Shown one piece after another: positions 53,633-62,487 of a stretch of 64,000 bases of DNA; within the stretch, counting starts at the first letter, position 1; each line of letters begins with the position of its first letter. The position numbers and the translations under genes are program-made. Location: contig NZ_JARUBN010000001.1 in assembly GCF_029626265.1 (NCBI RefSeq), positions 3,100,001 through 3,164,000 on the forward strand. Reading direction: 5' to 3'. The DNA comes from Micromonospora sp. WMMD1102. Lineage in GTDB: Bacteria; Actinomycetota; Actinomycetes; Mycobacteriales; Micromonosporaceae. The notes beneath the pieces were generated by a model that saw nothing but the letters and a program-made list of their open reading frames with translations, was not told the DNA's origin and made no database searches.

Positions 53633-54412
53633 GTGCGCCTGGCAACCTTCAACCTGCTGAACGGTCGATCCCCGCACGACGGCCTCGTCGACGAGACCCG
53701 ACTCGCCGCCGCCGTCGCCACCCTCGACGCCGACATCCTGGCCCTCCAGGAAGTCGACCGCGACCAGTCCCGCAGCAACCACCTCGACCTCACCGCCGTC
53801 GCCGCCCGGGCGATGAACGCCCCCGAACACCGATTCGCCGCCGCCGTCGTCGGCACCCCCGGCGAACGGTTCCGCCCACTGACCCACGACGACGACGGCC
53901 ACGGCGAACCCCTCTACGGCATCGGCCTGGTCAGCCGCTACCCGGTCCGCTCCTGGCAGGTCACCCGGCTCTCCCCGGTACCCGTACGCTCCCCGGTCAT
54001 CGACCCCGGCCCCGGCGGCGGCATCATCCTGCTCCGCGACGAACCCAGGGTCGTCCTCGCCGCCATCCTCGACACCCCGTACGGGCCGATCACCGCCGCC
54101 GCCACCCACCTCTCGTTCGTACCCGGCTGGAACATCCGACAACTACGCCAGGTCGTCCGCGCCCTGCGCAGCCTGCCACCACCCCGGATCCTGCTCGGCG
54201 ACCTCAACCTGCCCGCCGGCCTCGCCACCCTCGTCTCCGGCTGGCGCTCCCTGGCCCGCCGCCCCACCTACCCGGCCGGGCAACCCCGCGTCCAACTCGA
54301 CCACATCCTCGCCGACCCCCGCGACGGACAACCACTGCCCGCCGTCACCGCCGTCGACACCCCGATCGCCACCATCTCCGACCACCGGCCACTCGTCGTC
54401 GACCTCGCCTGA
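53633..54412 (+). CDS. Endonuclease/exonuclease/phosphatase (EEP) family hydrolase
   Basis: This 259-residue metal-dependent hydrolase has the EEP fold: MRLATFNLLNGRS, DADILALQEVDR (catalytic Glu), GDLNLPAG and ISDHRPLVVDL (catalytic Asp-His). Substrate could be a phosphodiester, DNA or lipid; it cannot be told. GTG 53633 has AAGG at 8 bases; GTG 53627 is an alternative. The MFS gene follows after 64 bases. Confidence 0.88.
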   Translation: MRLATFNLLNGRSPHDGLVDETRLAAAVATLDADILALQEVDRDQSRSNHLDLTAVAARAMNAPEHRFAAAVVGTPGERFRPLTHDDDGHGEPLYGIGLVSRYPVRSWQVTRLSPVPVRSPVIDPGPGGGIILLRDEPRVVLAAILDTPYGPITAAATHLSFVPGWNIRQLRQVVRALRSLPPPRILLGDLNLPAGLATLVSGWRSLARRPTYPAGQPRVQLDHILADPRDGQPLPAVTAVDTPIATISDHRPLVVDLA

Positions 54413-54476
54413 CCGCCAGCCTGGCCGGGTCCGTTCCCCGGCCGAGCCACCCACCCGACCCGCCCCGGAGCACACC

Positions 54477-55709
54477 TTGACCGCCGCCGCCACGGCCGCG
54501 CCCACCCGGCAGGCACGCCAGGCCCGCGCCGCCGTCGCCGCGCTGTTCCTCACCAACGGGGCCGTGTTCTTCAGCGTCGTCCCGCGCTACCCGCAGATCA
54601 AGGCCGACCTCGGCATCAGCAACGCCGTGCTCGGCACCGCCATCGCCGGGTACTCGATCGGCGCGCTGGTAGCCGGCCTGCTCGCCGGCGCGGCCATCCG
54701 CCGGTTCCGCTCCGCCCGGGTGGCGGCCTTCGGGATCGTCACCACCACCATCGCGACACTTGCCGTCCCCGTCGCCCCGACCTGGATCGCCTTCGGCGCC
54801 GTGCTGCTCCTCGTGGGCGCACTCGACGCGATCGTCGACGTCGCCCAGAACGCCCACGGCCTGCGGGTGCAGCGGCTCTACGGCCGATCCATCCTCAACT
54901 CGCTGCACGGCGTGTGGAGCATCGGCGCGGTCCTCGGCGGTCTGATGGGCTCCGCCGCCGCCGGCCTCGACCTGCCCCTCGCCGTGCACCTGGGCATCTC
55001 CGCGGCGACGTGGAGCCTCGTCGCCCTGGTCGCCTACCGGTTCCTGCTACCCGGCCCGGACGACGCCGAACGGACAGCCGAAGTCCGGGACCTGGCCGCC
55101 GCGGACGGCCAGCCGGGCGACCCGCCGGCCCGCCCCGGCGGCTGGCGCTCCTGGGGTGGACCCACCGTACGGATGCTCGCCGCGCTGAGCGCGCTGGCCG
55201 CGTTCGGCGCCCTGGTGGAGGACTCCGGCGCCTCGTGGGGCGCACTCTTCCTCACCAGCCTGCACGCCAGTGCCGCCGTCGCCGGCCTCGCCGTCGTGGT
55301 CTTCCAGGCCGCCATGACGATCGGCCGCCTCGCGGGCGACCGCATCGTGGATCGCTTCGGGCAGCGCCCGGTCGCCAGGGCCGGGGCGGCACTCGCCGCC
55401 GTCGGCATGGGTGCCGCCCTCGCAGTACCCTCGGTGGGCACGGCGCTGGCCGGATTCGCCCTCGCCGGCCTCGGGTTCGCCACCCTCGTGCCCGCCGCCA
55501 TGCACGCCGCCGACGAACTACCGGGAATACCCCACGGGGCCGGCCTGACCATCGTCAGCTGGCTACTGCGCGTGGGCCTGCTGCTGTCCCCACCACTGGT
55601 CGGCTTCATCGCCGACCTCACCAGCCTGCGCGTCGGCCTACTCACCGTGGTGGTGGCCGGCATCGCCACCTTCGGCCTCGCCCGGGTCTTCCCGAACCGG
55701 ACCGGGTGA
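54477..55709 (+). CDS. MFS transporter
   Basis: This 410-residue protein has about twelve membrane segments with a central Arg/Pro-rich loop. It resembles the FucP/YbjJ-like branch (FFSVVPRYPQIKADLGISNA, GAALIRRFR-like GAAIRRFRSARVAAFG, NSLHGVWSIGAVLGGLMGS). Substrate unknown. TTG 54477 is the only start that keeps the N-terminal helix and lies just after the EEP gene. Confidence 0.85.
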   Translation: MTAAATAAPTRQARQARAAVAALFLTNGAVFFSVVPRYPQIKADLGISNAVLGTAIAGYSIGALVAGLLAGAAIRRFRSARVAAFGIVTTTIATLAVPVAPTWIAFGAVLLLVGALDAIVDVAQNAHGLRVQRLYGRSILNSLHGVWSIGAVLGGLMGSAAAGLDLPLAVHLGISAATWSLVALVAYRFLLPGPDDAERTAEVRDLAAADGQPGDPPARPGGWRSWGGPTVRMLAALSALAAFGALVEDSGASWGALFLTSLHASAAVAGLAVVVFQAAMTIGRLAGDRIVDRFGQRPVARAGAALAAVGMGAALAVPSVGTALAGFALAGLGFATLVPAAMHAADELPGIPHGAGLTIVSWLLRVGLLLSPPLVGFIADLTSLRVGLLTVVVAGIATFGLARVFPNRTG

Positions 55710-55733
55710 ACCCCACCTCGATCCGGAAACCGC

Positions 55734-56735
55734 TCACGCCGTCCGCGACGACAGCAGCCGACCCAGCGAACGGTTGGTCCGGTTCGCCCGCACCGCCGCC
55801 CGCTCCTGCTCGGCAGTCACCTCGATGTAGCTCTGACTCGTCGCCAGACTCGCATGCCCCAACAGACGCATGATCTCCGGCGCGCTCGCCCCGTCCTCCG
55901 CCAACCGGGTCGCGAAGGTGTGCCGCAGCGCGTGCAGCCGCGCTCCCGGCGGCACCCGGTCGGTGATCCCGGCCCGCCGATAGCAGGACTCCACCAGATA
56001 CTGCAGGCCACCTCGGCGCAGCGGCGCCCCCTGCCGGTCCACCAGCAGCACCGAGTCCGGCCCGACGGTACGGGCGCCGAACCGGCGACGCCGGCTCTCC
56101 AGGTAGTCCACGACCACCCGGTCGAGTTCCGGCTCCACCGGAATCAGCCGGGACCGGCTGCCCTTGCCGGTCACCTCGATCCGGCGCTCACCGTCCCGGC
56201 CGACCAGCGAACCCGTGCGCAATGCCAGCAGCTCGGCCAGGCGCAGCCCGGCGCAGAGTGCCAGGGCCAGCACCGCGAGGTCCCGCTCCGGCCACGGATC
56301 ACGCTGCCGCCGGTCGGGCCGGGCCACCCCGTCCAACAACTGCTCCGGCGTGCGTTCGCCGCGCAGCGGTTTCGGTGGGGCAGGAGGCACCCGGGGCTTG
56401 TCGACGGCCGGCATCGGGTTGCCGCCGAGCACCTGCTCGGCCACCAGGAAGTCGAAGAAGCCGTTCCAGGTGGACCAGGCCCGGTAGATCGACGCGGCGG
56501 CCCGGGGAGCGGCGAACCTCGCGAACGCCGCGCGCAGCGACCGGGCGGTCAGGGCACTGACCGGCAGCGCCGGCAGGGGGAGGGGAGTGGCCAGGCCGTC
56601 GGCGACCAACCGGGCGACCGCCAGCAGATCCCGGCGGTACGCGGCCAGCGTGTGCGGGGACGGCTTGCGGGTGGCTCGGGAGATCAGGAACTGTTCGACC
56701 AGGGGGAGTAGTAGAAAGTCCTCTTTGTCCTGCAT
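55734..56735 (-). CDS. Tyrosine recombinase (XerC-like)
   Basis: This 333-residue phage-integrase-family recombinase has an N-terminal core-binding domain (SPHTLAAYRRDLLAVARLVA) and a catalytic domain with Arg in ALCAGLRLAELLAL, Lys in VTGKGSRSRLIPV, HALRHTFATRLAED (HxxR), LLGHASLATSQSYIEV (His and nucleophile Tyr). ATG 56735 lies inside a palindrome. No att site, excisionase or phage genes are near, so it is more likely a chromosomal XerC/D-like or orphan recombinase than a live integrase. Confidence 0.88.
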   Translation of the reverse strand: MQDKEDFLLLPLVEQFLISRATRKPSPHTLAAYRRDLLAVARLVADGLATPLPLPALPVSALTARSLRAAFARFAAPRAAASIYRAWSTWNGFFDFLVAEQVLGGNPMPAVDKPRVPPAPPKPLRGERTPEQLLDGVARPDRRQRDPWPERDLAVLALALCAGLRLAELLALRTGSLVGRDGERRIEVTGKGSRSRLIPVEPELDRVVVDYLESRRRRFGARTVGPDSVLLVDRQGAPLRRGGLQYLVESCYRRAGITDRVPPGARLHALRHTFATRLAEDGASAPEIMRLLGHASLATSQSYIEVTAEQERAAVRANRTNRSLGRLLSSRTA

Positions 56736-56750
56736 AACGAATATTATGCA
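56731..56750. promoter_or_regulatory. TGCATAA dyad overlapping the recombinase start codon
   Basis: TGCATAA (56731-56737) and TTATGCA (56744-56750) form a perfect inverted repeat with a 6-base spacer. The start codon ATG is within the left arm on the minus strand. A/T-rich palindromes of this sort are rare in the region and suggest autorepression or a recombination target. Confidence 0.55.
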
Positions 56751-56865
56751 TGATTTAGGACGATCGAGCGATAGGCGATCTTGATCGGTCGCGACGGGCG
56801 ACGATCTCCGGGTGGGAGAGAGGGGGTGTCCCACCCGGGGTCGCTGCGGCCGGTACGGAGCGCGG

Positions 56866-57633
56866 TCACTCCAGCGGCGCGCGGCTGTCGTCGGGGCGAT
56901 CGTGGGGCGACTTCTGCCAGACCGAGACGTGCGCGCGACTCTCGCCGGTGAACGGCGTACGGTGCCAGTCGCTCCAGCGCCCGACCAGCCGCAACCCGGC
57001 CAGCCTCGCCATCAGGTCGAGTTCGGCGGGCCAGACGTAGCGGTGGGGCGAGGAGAACGTACGCAGCCGCTCGTCCAGCACCCAGTAGTGGCGCGAGTAC
57101 GCCAGCTGCGCCGTCAGGTCGTACTCCTCGAAACCGAGGTGGGTCGGCGTGGCGGTGAAGACCCGTACGGTCTCACCGGGAGGCAACTGGCGAATCCCCG
57201 GGATGTAGTTCTCCACCACGAAACAGCCGCTGGGCTCCAGGTGCCGGGCGGCGTTGCCGAACGCCGCCACCTGCTCGTCCTGGCTGGTCAGGTTCGTGAT
57301 CGTGTTGCGCACCAGGTACACGACGCGGAACGTCGCGTCGACCCGGGCGGTGGCCAGGTCGCCGACGGTGACACCGACGTCTCCGCCGCCGGGATGGGAC
57401 CGGAGCTGGTCGACCATGGCGCGGGACAGCTCGATCCCGTGCACGGGCACGCCCCGGCGGGTAAGCGGCACCGCGAGGCGCCCGGTGCCGACGCCGAATT
57501 CGAGCGCCGGACCGGTGCCGGCCAGCTCGGCCAGGAAATCGACGGCCGGGTCGACGACGGCGGGGTCGAACAGCTCCGGCCAGAGCGTCTCGTACCGCTG
57601 CGCGATCCACTCGTCGAAGAAGGTCTCGGCCAT
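56866..57633 (-). CDS. SAM-dependent methyltransferase
   Basis: This 255-residue class I methyltransferase has motif I ALEFGVGTGRLAVPLTRRG, an acidic motif II IELSRAMVDQL, and FRVVYLVRNTITNLTSQDEQ, ending with an aromatic core (HYWVLDERLRTFSSPHRYVW). ATG 57633 is used. The acceptor is unknown. It lies downstream of an A/T-rich palindrome (57725-57738) on the minus strand. Confidence 0.86.
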   Translation of the reverse strand: MAETFFDEWIAQRYETLWPELFDPAVVDPAVDFLAELAGTGPALEFGVGTGRLAVPLTRRGVPVHGIELSRAMVDQLRSHPGGGDVGVTVGDLATARVDATFRVVYLVRNTITNLTSQDEQVAAFGNAARHLEPSGCFVVENYIPGIRQLPPGETVRVFTATPTHLGFEEYDLTAQLAYSRHYWVLDERLRTFSSPHRYVWPAELDLMARLAGLRLVGRWSDWHRTPFTGESRAHVSVWQKSPHDRPDDSRAPLE

Positions 57634-57724
57634 ACCGCGAAGCGTCGCTCCGACCATCCGGCGCCGCCACCGATTTCCCGCCCGCCGTGCCCCGGTCGGG
57701 GCGGCCCGAAGTTGGCAGGTTGAC

Positions 57725-57738
57725 ATAATGTACATTAT
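57725..57738. promoter_or_regulatory. ATAATGTACATTAT palindrome
   Basis: A perfect 14-bp palindrome about 90 bases upstream of the methyltransferase start. Similar ATGTACAT-centred sites are used by PadR and some TetR/MarR repressors. No such regulator is adjacent. Confidence 0.55.
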
Positions 57739-58000
57739 CGACCTCGCGTTATCGCTGTCGAGCGAGGGCTTCCCGGCGGCTCGGCCGCCCCGACGACAGC
57801 CTCCGACTCGACGGCCGCTGTCGCTTCGGTCGCGCCGCCTGGACGCACGTCGCCGACCAGTGGCGACCACCGTCGGGATTGCCGGCGGCCTCTCGGTGGC
57901 CTCGTGTCCCGCGTGCCGCCGAGGGTCCTCATGGGTGCGCCGTTCGGCGTCGAACACGTGTGCTCCCCCCTGTGGCGGTGGCTTTCGTGCGGCCCTGTTA

Positions 58001-58062
58001 TGCAACCGGCGGTTGCGCGTCGCTGAGTGGATCGGCTAGCGTGATGTGCAACCAAACGTTGC
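58001..58062. promoter_or_regulatory. Two ArsR-type operator dyads
   Basis: GCAACC-GGC-GGTTGC (58002-58016) and GCAAC-CAAAC-GTTGC (58048-58062) are two related inverted repeats upstream of the SRPBCC-ArsR operon. They are the expected position and size for autoregulation by the downstream ArsR protein. Confidence 0.65.
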
Positions 58063-58077
58063 GGAAAGGTGGCAGAC

Positions 58078-58545
58078 ATGGAGTTCGGAACGATCGAGCG
58101 GGAGATCCACGTCGACGCGGCACCCGAGGTCGTCTTCGACGTGGTCAGCAGTCCCGAGCATCTGCGCGAGTGGTGGCCGGACGAGGCGGAGTACCCGGCG
58201 GTGCCCGGCGGTGCGGGCCGGATCGGCTTCGGGGACTTCTCGCCGGACGGGACCTGGGTGCAGTTCGCGGTCGTCGACGCCGTACCGCCGCGGCTCTTCT
58301 CCTTCCGGTGGACGCACGACGAGGGGCAGCGTGCCGTGCCGGGCAATTCGCTGCTGGTCGTCTTCGAACTGGAGCCGGCGGATGGTGGGACGCGGCTGCG
58401 GATGACCGAGAGCGGCTTCCGGGAGCGCGGCTGGGACGAGGCGAAGGCCGCCGCCGAGTACGCCGATCATGTCACCGGCTGGGACTTCTACCTGCCGCGA
58501 CTGCCGGTGTACGCGGCACGGGTCGGTGCGGGCGCCCGACGGTGA
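58078..58545 (+). CDS. SRPBCC/AHSA1-family protein
   Basis: This 155-residue protein has the SRPBCC fold: TIEREIHVDAAPEVVFDVVS, HLREWWPDEAEY, LFSFRWTHDEGQ and a C-terminal helix (WDFYLPRLPVYAARVG). Such proteins are commonly paired with ArsR regulators in actinobacteria, and may bind a small hydrophobic ligand. ATG 58078 has GGAAAGG 8 bases upstream. Its stop overlaps the ArsR GTG. Confidence 0.88.
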   Translation: MEFGTIEREIHVDAAPEVVFDVVSSPEHLREWWPDEAEYPAVPGGAGRIGFGDFSPDGTWVQFAVVDAVPPRLFSFRWTHDEGQRAVPGNSLLVVFELEPADGGTRLRMTESGFRERGWDEAKAAAEYADHVTGWDFYLPRLPVYAARVGAGARR

Positions 58546-58919
58546 GGGTGGACGACGACCTCTGGTCGGCGGTCGGCGACCCGATCCGGCGTCGGATGCT
58601 CGACCTGCTGCTCAGTGCGGGCGGCGGGACGGCGACCAGCCTGAGCGAGCGGTTGCCGGTGACCCGGCAGGCGGTGGCGAAGCATCTGGTCGTCCTCGAC
58701 CGGGTGGGTCTGGTGCGGGCCAGCACCGTCGGCCGGGAGCGGCAGTTCCGGGTCGACCAGGCCCAGCTCGCCCGTGCTGTCGCCCAGCTCGCCGAGGTGG
58801 GGACCGCCTGGGACGCCCGGCTGCGCCGGATCAGGCGCATCGCGGAGGCGGTACAGCGCGACCGGGACCCGGATGGGGACGGGACAGCGGACGGGGACCG
58901 GTCGGCAGAAGGGGGATGA
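58542..58919 (+). CDS. ArsR-family regulator
   Basis: This 125-residue winged-helix protein has DLWSAVGDPIRRRMLDLLLS, LSERLPVTRQAVAKHLVVLD and LVRASTVGRERQFRVDQ. It lacks metal-binding cysteines, as usual for the SRPBCC-linked group. GTG 58542 overlaps the SRPBCC stop. It probably binds the two dyads upstream and controls its own operon. A Gly/Asp-rich C-terminal tail follows. Confidence 0.9.
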   Translation: MRVDDDLWSAVGDPIRRRMLDLLLSAGGGTATSLSERLPVTRQAVAKHLVVLDRVGLVRASTVGRERQFRVDQAQLARAVAQLAEVGTAWDARLRRIRRIAEAVQRDRDPDGDGTADGDRSAEGG

Positions 58920-58990
58920 CTCGCTGCGCACCCGGTCGGCTCCGCCGGTGCCGGTGCCGGTGCCGGCCGCGACCGGCACGGCGACGGGGG

Positions 58991-59027
58991 CCCGTCCGGG
59001 CACCGCGAACGGCGGTGCCCGGACGGG
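58991..59027. terminator. Perfect 16-bp bidirectional terminator
   Basis: CCCGTCCGGGCACCGC (58991-59006) pairs with GCGGTGCCCGGACGGG (59012-59027), loop GAACG, between converging arsR and uvrA-like genes. Confidence 0.92.
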
Positions 59028-59048
59028 GATCGTCCGGGGTGACGGCGG

Positions 59049-61430
59049 TCAGCGGCCGACGTAGGCGGCGAGGTGCTGGCCGGTGAGGGTGGTACGGGCG
59101 GCGACCAGGTCGGCGGGGGTGCCTTCGAAGACGACCTGGCCGCCGTCGTGGCCGGCGCCGGGGCCGAGGTCGACGATCCAGTCGGCGTGCGCCATGACCG
59201 CCTGGTGGTGTTCGATGACGATCACCGACTTGCCGGAGTCGACGAGCCGGTCGAGCAGGCCGAGCAGTTGTTCGACGTCGGCGAGGTGCAGGCCGGTGGT
59301 CGGTTCGTCGAGGATGTAGGTGCCGCCCTTGCTGCCCATGTGGGTGGCGAGTTTGAGCCGCTGCCGCTCGCCGCCGGAGAGGGTGGTGAGGGGTTGGCCG
59401 AGGCTGAGGTAGCCGAGTCCGACGTCGGCGAGCCGGTCGAGGATGCTGTGCGCGGCGGGTGTCTTCGCGTCGCCGGTGCCGAAGAACTCCTCGGCTTCGG
59501 TGACCGACATCGCGAGTACTTCGGCGATGTTGCGGCCGCCGAGGGTGTATTCGAGTACGGAGGCCTGGAACCGCCTGCCTTCGCATTCCTCGCAGGTGGA
59601 TTCGACGGTGGCCATGACGCCGAGGTCGGTGTAGATCACCCCGGCGCCGTTGCAGGTGGGGCAGGCGCCTTCGGAGTTGGCGCTGAACAGGGCCGGCTTG
59701 ACGCCGTTGGTCTTGGCGAACGCCTTGCGGATCGGGTCTAGCAGTCCGGTGTAGGTGGCCGGGTTGCTGCGCCGTGAGCCGCGGATGGCGACCTGGTCGA
59801 TCGAGATGACCCCGTCGCGGCCGGCGACGGAGCCGTGGATGAGTGAGCTCTTGCCGGAGCCGGCGACGCCGGTGACGACGCAGAGCACTCCGGTCGGGAT
59901 GTCGACGTCGACGTCGCGCAGGTTGTGGGTGGCGGCGCCGCGGATCTCCAGTTTGCCGGTGGGGGTGCGTACGGTTTTCTTGAGGGTGGCGCGGTCGTCG
60001 AGGTGTCGGCCGGTGACGGTGTCGCTGCGGCGTAGTCCGTCGACGGTGCCTTCGAAGCAGACGGTGCCGCCGTTGGTGCCGGCGCCGGGGCCGAGGTCGA
60101 CGACGTGGTCGGCGATGGCGATCGTCTCGGGTTTGTGTTCCACGACGAGTACGGTGTTGCCCTTGTCCCGCAGGCGCAGCAGTAGGTCGTTCATCCGTTG
60201 GATGTCGTGCGGGTGCAGTCCGATCGTCGGTTCGTCGAAGACGTAGGTGACGTCGGTGAGGGCGCTGCCGAGGTGGCGGATCATCTTGGTGCGTTGCGCC
60301 TCTCCCCCGGACAGTGTGCCGGAGGGGCGGTCGAGGGAGAGGTATCCGAGTCCGATCTCGGCGAAGGAGTCGAGCAGGTGTTGCAGGCCGGCGAGGAGCG
60401 GGGCGACCGATGGTTCGTCGAGGTCGCGGATCCAGTCGGCCAGGTCGCTGATCTGCATGGCGCAGACGTCGGCGATGTTCTTACCCTTGATCTTCGAGGA
60501 GCGGGCTTCCTTGCTCAGCCGGGTGCCGGCGCATTCGGGGCAGGTGGTGAAGGTGATCGCCCGGTCGACGAAGGCGCGGATGTGCGGTTGGAGTGCGTCG
60601 ACGTCCTTGGACAGGAACGACTTCTGGATCTTGGGGATCAGTCCTTCGTAGGTCAGGTTGATCCCGTCCACCTTGATCTTGGTGGGTTCCTTGTGCAGCA
60701 GGTCGTGCAGTTCCCGCTTGGTGTACTTGCTGATTGGCTTGTCCGGGTCGAAGAAGCCGCAGCCGCGGTAGATGCGGCCGTACCAGCCGTCCATGCTGTA
60801 GCCGGGGATGGTGAGGGCGCCCTCGTTGAGGGAGAGACTGTCGTCGTAGAGCGCGGTCAGGTCGAAGTCGGTGACCGAGCCCATCCCCTCGCAGCGCGGG
60901 CACATGCCGCCGAGCCGGGTGAAGGTCGCCTTCTCCGTCTTGGTCTTGCCGGCGCCGCGTTCCACGGTGATCGCACCGCTGGCCTTCACCGAGGGGACGT
61001 TGAACGAGTACGCGTTCGGCGAGCCGATGTGCGGGTCCCCGAGCCGGCTGAAGAGGATCCGCAGCATGGCGTTGGCGTCGGTCGCGGTGCCGACCGTGGA
61101 GCGGGGGTTGGCGCCCATCCGTTCCTGGTCGACGATGATCGCCGTCGTCAGCCCGTCGAGCAGGTCGACCTCGGGTCGGGACAGCGACGGCATGAAGCCC
61201 TGTAGGAAGGCGCTGTAGGTTTCGTTGATCAGCCGCTGTGACTCGGCGGCGATGGTGCCGAACACGAGTGAGCTCTTGCCGGAGCCGGAGACGCCGGTGA
61301 AGACCGTCAGCCGGCGCTTCGGGATCTCGACGTCGACGTCCTTGAGGTTGTTCTCCCGGGCGCCCTGTACCCGGATCAGGTCGTGACTGTCGGCGGCGTA
61401 CGGGGCCGACGCCCCGGTCTCGGTGGCCAT
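59049..61430 (-). CDS. UvrA-like ABC ATPase
   Basis: This 793-residue protein has two ABC cassettes ([31 protein letters not shown]), two signature motifs ([30 protein letters not shown]), and Cys-pair zinc modules ([26 protein letters not shown]). It is shorter than the 950-residue repair UvrA and matches the second, drug-resistance/DrrC-like group. Role may be in antibiotic-damage tolerance or specialised repair. ATG 61430. Confidence 0.88.
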   Translation of the reverse strand: MATETGASAPYAADSHDLIRVQGARENNLKDVDVEIPKRRLTVFTGVSGSGKSSLVFGTIAAESQRLINETYSAFLQGFMPSLSRPEVDLLDGLTTAIIVDQERMGANPRSTVGTATDANAMLRILFSRLGDPHIGSPNAYSFNVPSVKASGAITVERGAGKTKTEKATFTRLGGMCPRCEGMGSVTDFDLTALYDDSLSLNEGALTIPGYSMDGWYGRIYRGCGFFDPDKPISKYTKRELHDLLHKEPTKIKVDGINLTYEGLIPKIQKSFLSKDVDALQPHIRAFVDRAITFTTCPECAGTRLSKEARSSKIKGKNIADVCAMQISDLADWIRDLDEPSVAPLLAGLQHLLDSFAEIGLGYLSLDRPSGTLSGGEAQRTKMIRHLGSALTDVTYVFDEPTIGLHPHDIQRMNDLLLRLRDKGNTVLVVEHKPETIAIADHVVDLGPGAGTNGGTVCFEGTVDGLRRSDTVTGRHLDDRATLKKTVRTPTGKLEIRGAATHNLRDVDVDIPTGVLCVVTGVAGSGKSSLIHGSVAGRDGVISIDQVAIRGSRRSNPATYTGLLDPIRKAFAKTNGVKPALFSANSEGACPTCNGAGVIYTDLGVMATVESTCEECEGRRFQASVLEYTLGGRNIAEVLAMSVTEAEEFFGTGDAKTPAAHSILDRLADVGLGYLSLGQPLTTLSGGERQRLKLATHMGSKGGTYILDEPTTGLHLADVEQLLGLLDRLVDSGKSVIVIEHHQAVMAHADWIVDLGPGAGHDGGQVVFEGTPADLVAARTTLTGQHLAAYVGR

Positions 61431-61493
61431 GCTTATCGAATCTCCATCGGGCTCTGCGGTCGGGATCGGTGGTGGTCGTCCTGGACGCCCCGG

Positions 61494-61904
61494 TCAGCCG
61501 ATCTGGTTGATCCGGATCAGGTTGCCGGTGGGGTCCCGGAAGGCGCAGTCGCGGATGCCGTACGGCTGGTCGGTCGGCTCCTGGACGACGTCGGCGCCGC
61601 TGGCCTGGAGCCGGTCGAAGACGCCGTCGAGGTCGTGGGTGGCCAGGGTGATGGCAGTGTAGGTGCCCTTGGCGATCAGTTCGAGGATGGTGCGCCGCTC
61701 GTCGTCGGTGATGCCGGGGTCGGCGGCCGGCGGGTGCAGCACGATGGAGGTGCCCGGCTGTTCGACGGGGCCGACGGTGATCCACCGCATTCCGGAGTAT
61801 CCGACGTCGTTGCGGACCTCGAAGCCGAGGACGTCGCGGTAGAAGCCCAGGGCGGCGTCCGGGTCTGTCTGCGGAAGGAAGGCCGAGTGAATGGTGATGT
61901 CCAT
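61494..61904 (-). CDS. VOC-family (glyoxalase-like) protein
   Basis: This 136-residue protein has the VOC repeat pattern: FLPQTDPDAALGFYRDVLGF, WITVGPVEQPGTSIVLH, DCAFRDPTGNLIRINQIG. Conserved His/Glu positions suggest a metal site. It starts 6 bases after the AraC-family gene, so they form an operon in which the regulator controls a resistance or detoxification enzyme. Substrate unknown. Confidence 0.86.
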   Translation of the reverse strand: MDITIHSAFLPQTDPDAALGFYRDVLGFEVRNDVGYSGMRWITVGPVEQPGTSIVLHPPAADPGITDDERRTILELIAKGTYTAITLATHDLDGVFDRLQASGADVVQEPTDQPYGIRDCAFRDPTGNLIRINQIG

Positions 61905-61909
61905 GCCGG

Positions 61910-62356
61910 TCACGCTAGTTGTGGCCGCACGGGCCCCGCTTCTCGATTCCTGATCGGTCTGGTCACCTGTTTGGCCAGGCAGGACGGCAATTCGCCGGTC
62001 CCGTCCGCCACCCGGGCCCGGTAGGTGCTCGGCGGCATGCCGACCAGTTCGGTGAAGCGGGTGCTGAAGGTGCCCAGGGAGGAGCAGCCGACCGTGAAAC
62101 AGACTTCGGTGACGCTGAGGTCGCCGCGGCGCAGCAGCGCCATCGCGCGCTCGATGCGCCGGGTCATCAGGTACGAGTAGGGCGACTCCCCGTAGGCCTG
62201 CCGGAACTGGCGGCTGAGGTGGCCGGCGGACATGTTCACGCCCCGGGCCAGCGCCTCGACGTCCAGCGGCCGTGCGTGCTCCCGGTCGATGCGGTCGCGG
62301 ACGCGGCGCAGCCGGGCCAGGTGCCGCAGGTGCTGTTCGGCGGAGGTGCTGGTCAC
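61910..62356 (-). CDS. AraC-family regulator (short)
   Basis: This 148-residue protein consists of the two-helix-turn-helix AraC domain: LDVEALARGVNMSAGHLSRQ, FRQAYGESPYSYLMTRRIER, SVTEVCFTVGCSSLGTFSTR, FTELVGMPPSTYRARV. No effector domain precedes it. GTG 62356 is the only in-frame start near the domain and has a poor ribosome site. It heads the AraC-VOC operon. Confidence 0.87.
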   Translation of the reverse strand: MTSTSAEQHLRHLARLRRVRDRIDREHARPLDVEALARGVNMSAGHLSRQFRQAYGESPYSYLMTRRIERAMALLRRGDLSVTEVCFTVGCSSLGTFSTRFTELVGMPPSTYRARVADGTGELPSCLAKQVTRPIRNREAGPVRPQLA

Positions 62357-62487
62357 CTGGGCGATGGTGCCATGTCGTGGCAGGGGTTGCCCAGGTGGCG
62401 GCTGCCGGTCGTCGGGTTTGTACCTGTGACCTGCTGTCCGGTGCCGTTTCCGCGTTCTGTCCGAACCGCGGGATTCCGGCTGGCCGG

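Larger units (their letters stand above)
57634..58077. other. Divergent intergenic region with three palindromes
   Basis: About 440 bases without a gene. The methyltransferase side holds the ATAATGTACATTAT palindrome; the SRPBCC side holds two ArsR-like dyads. The middle is ordinary G/C-rich sequence with Arg-rich shadow frames. Confidence 0.6.

Noticed and set aside
55734..56735. Prophage or integrative element marked by the tyrosine recombinase
   Set aside because: No attachment repeats, excisionase, replication or phage genes nearby; flanking genes are ordinary chromosomal ones.
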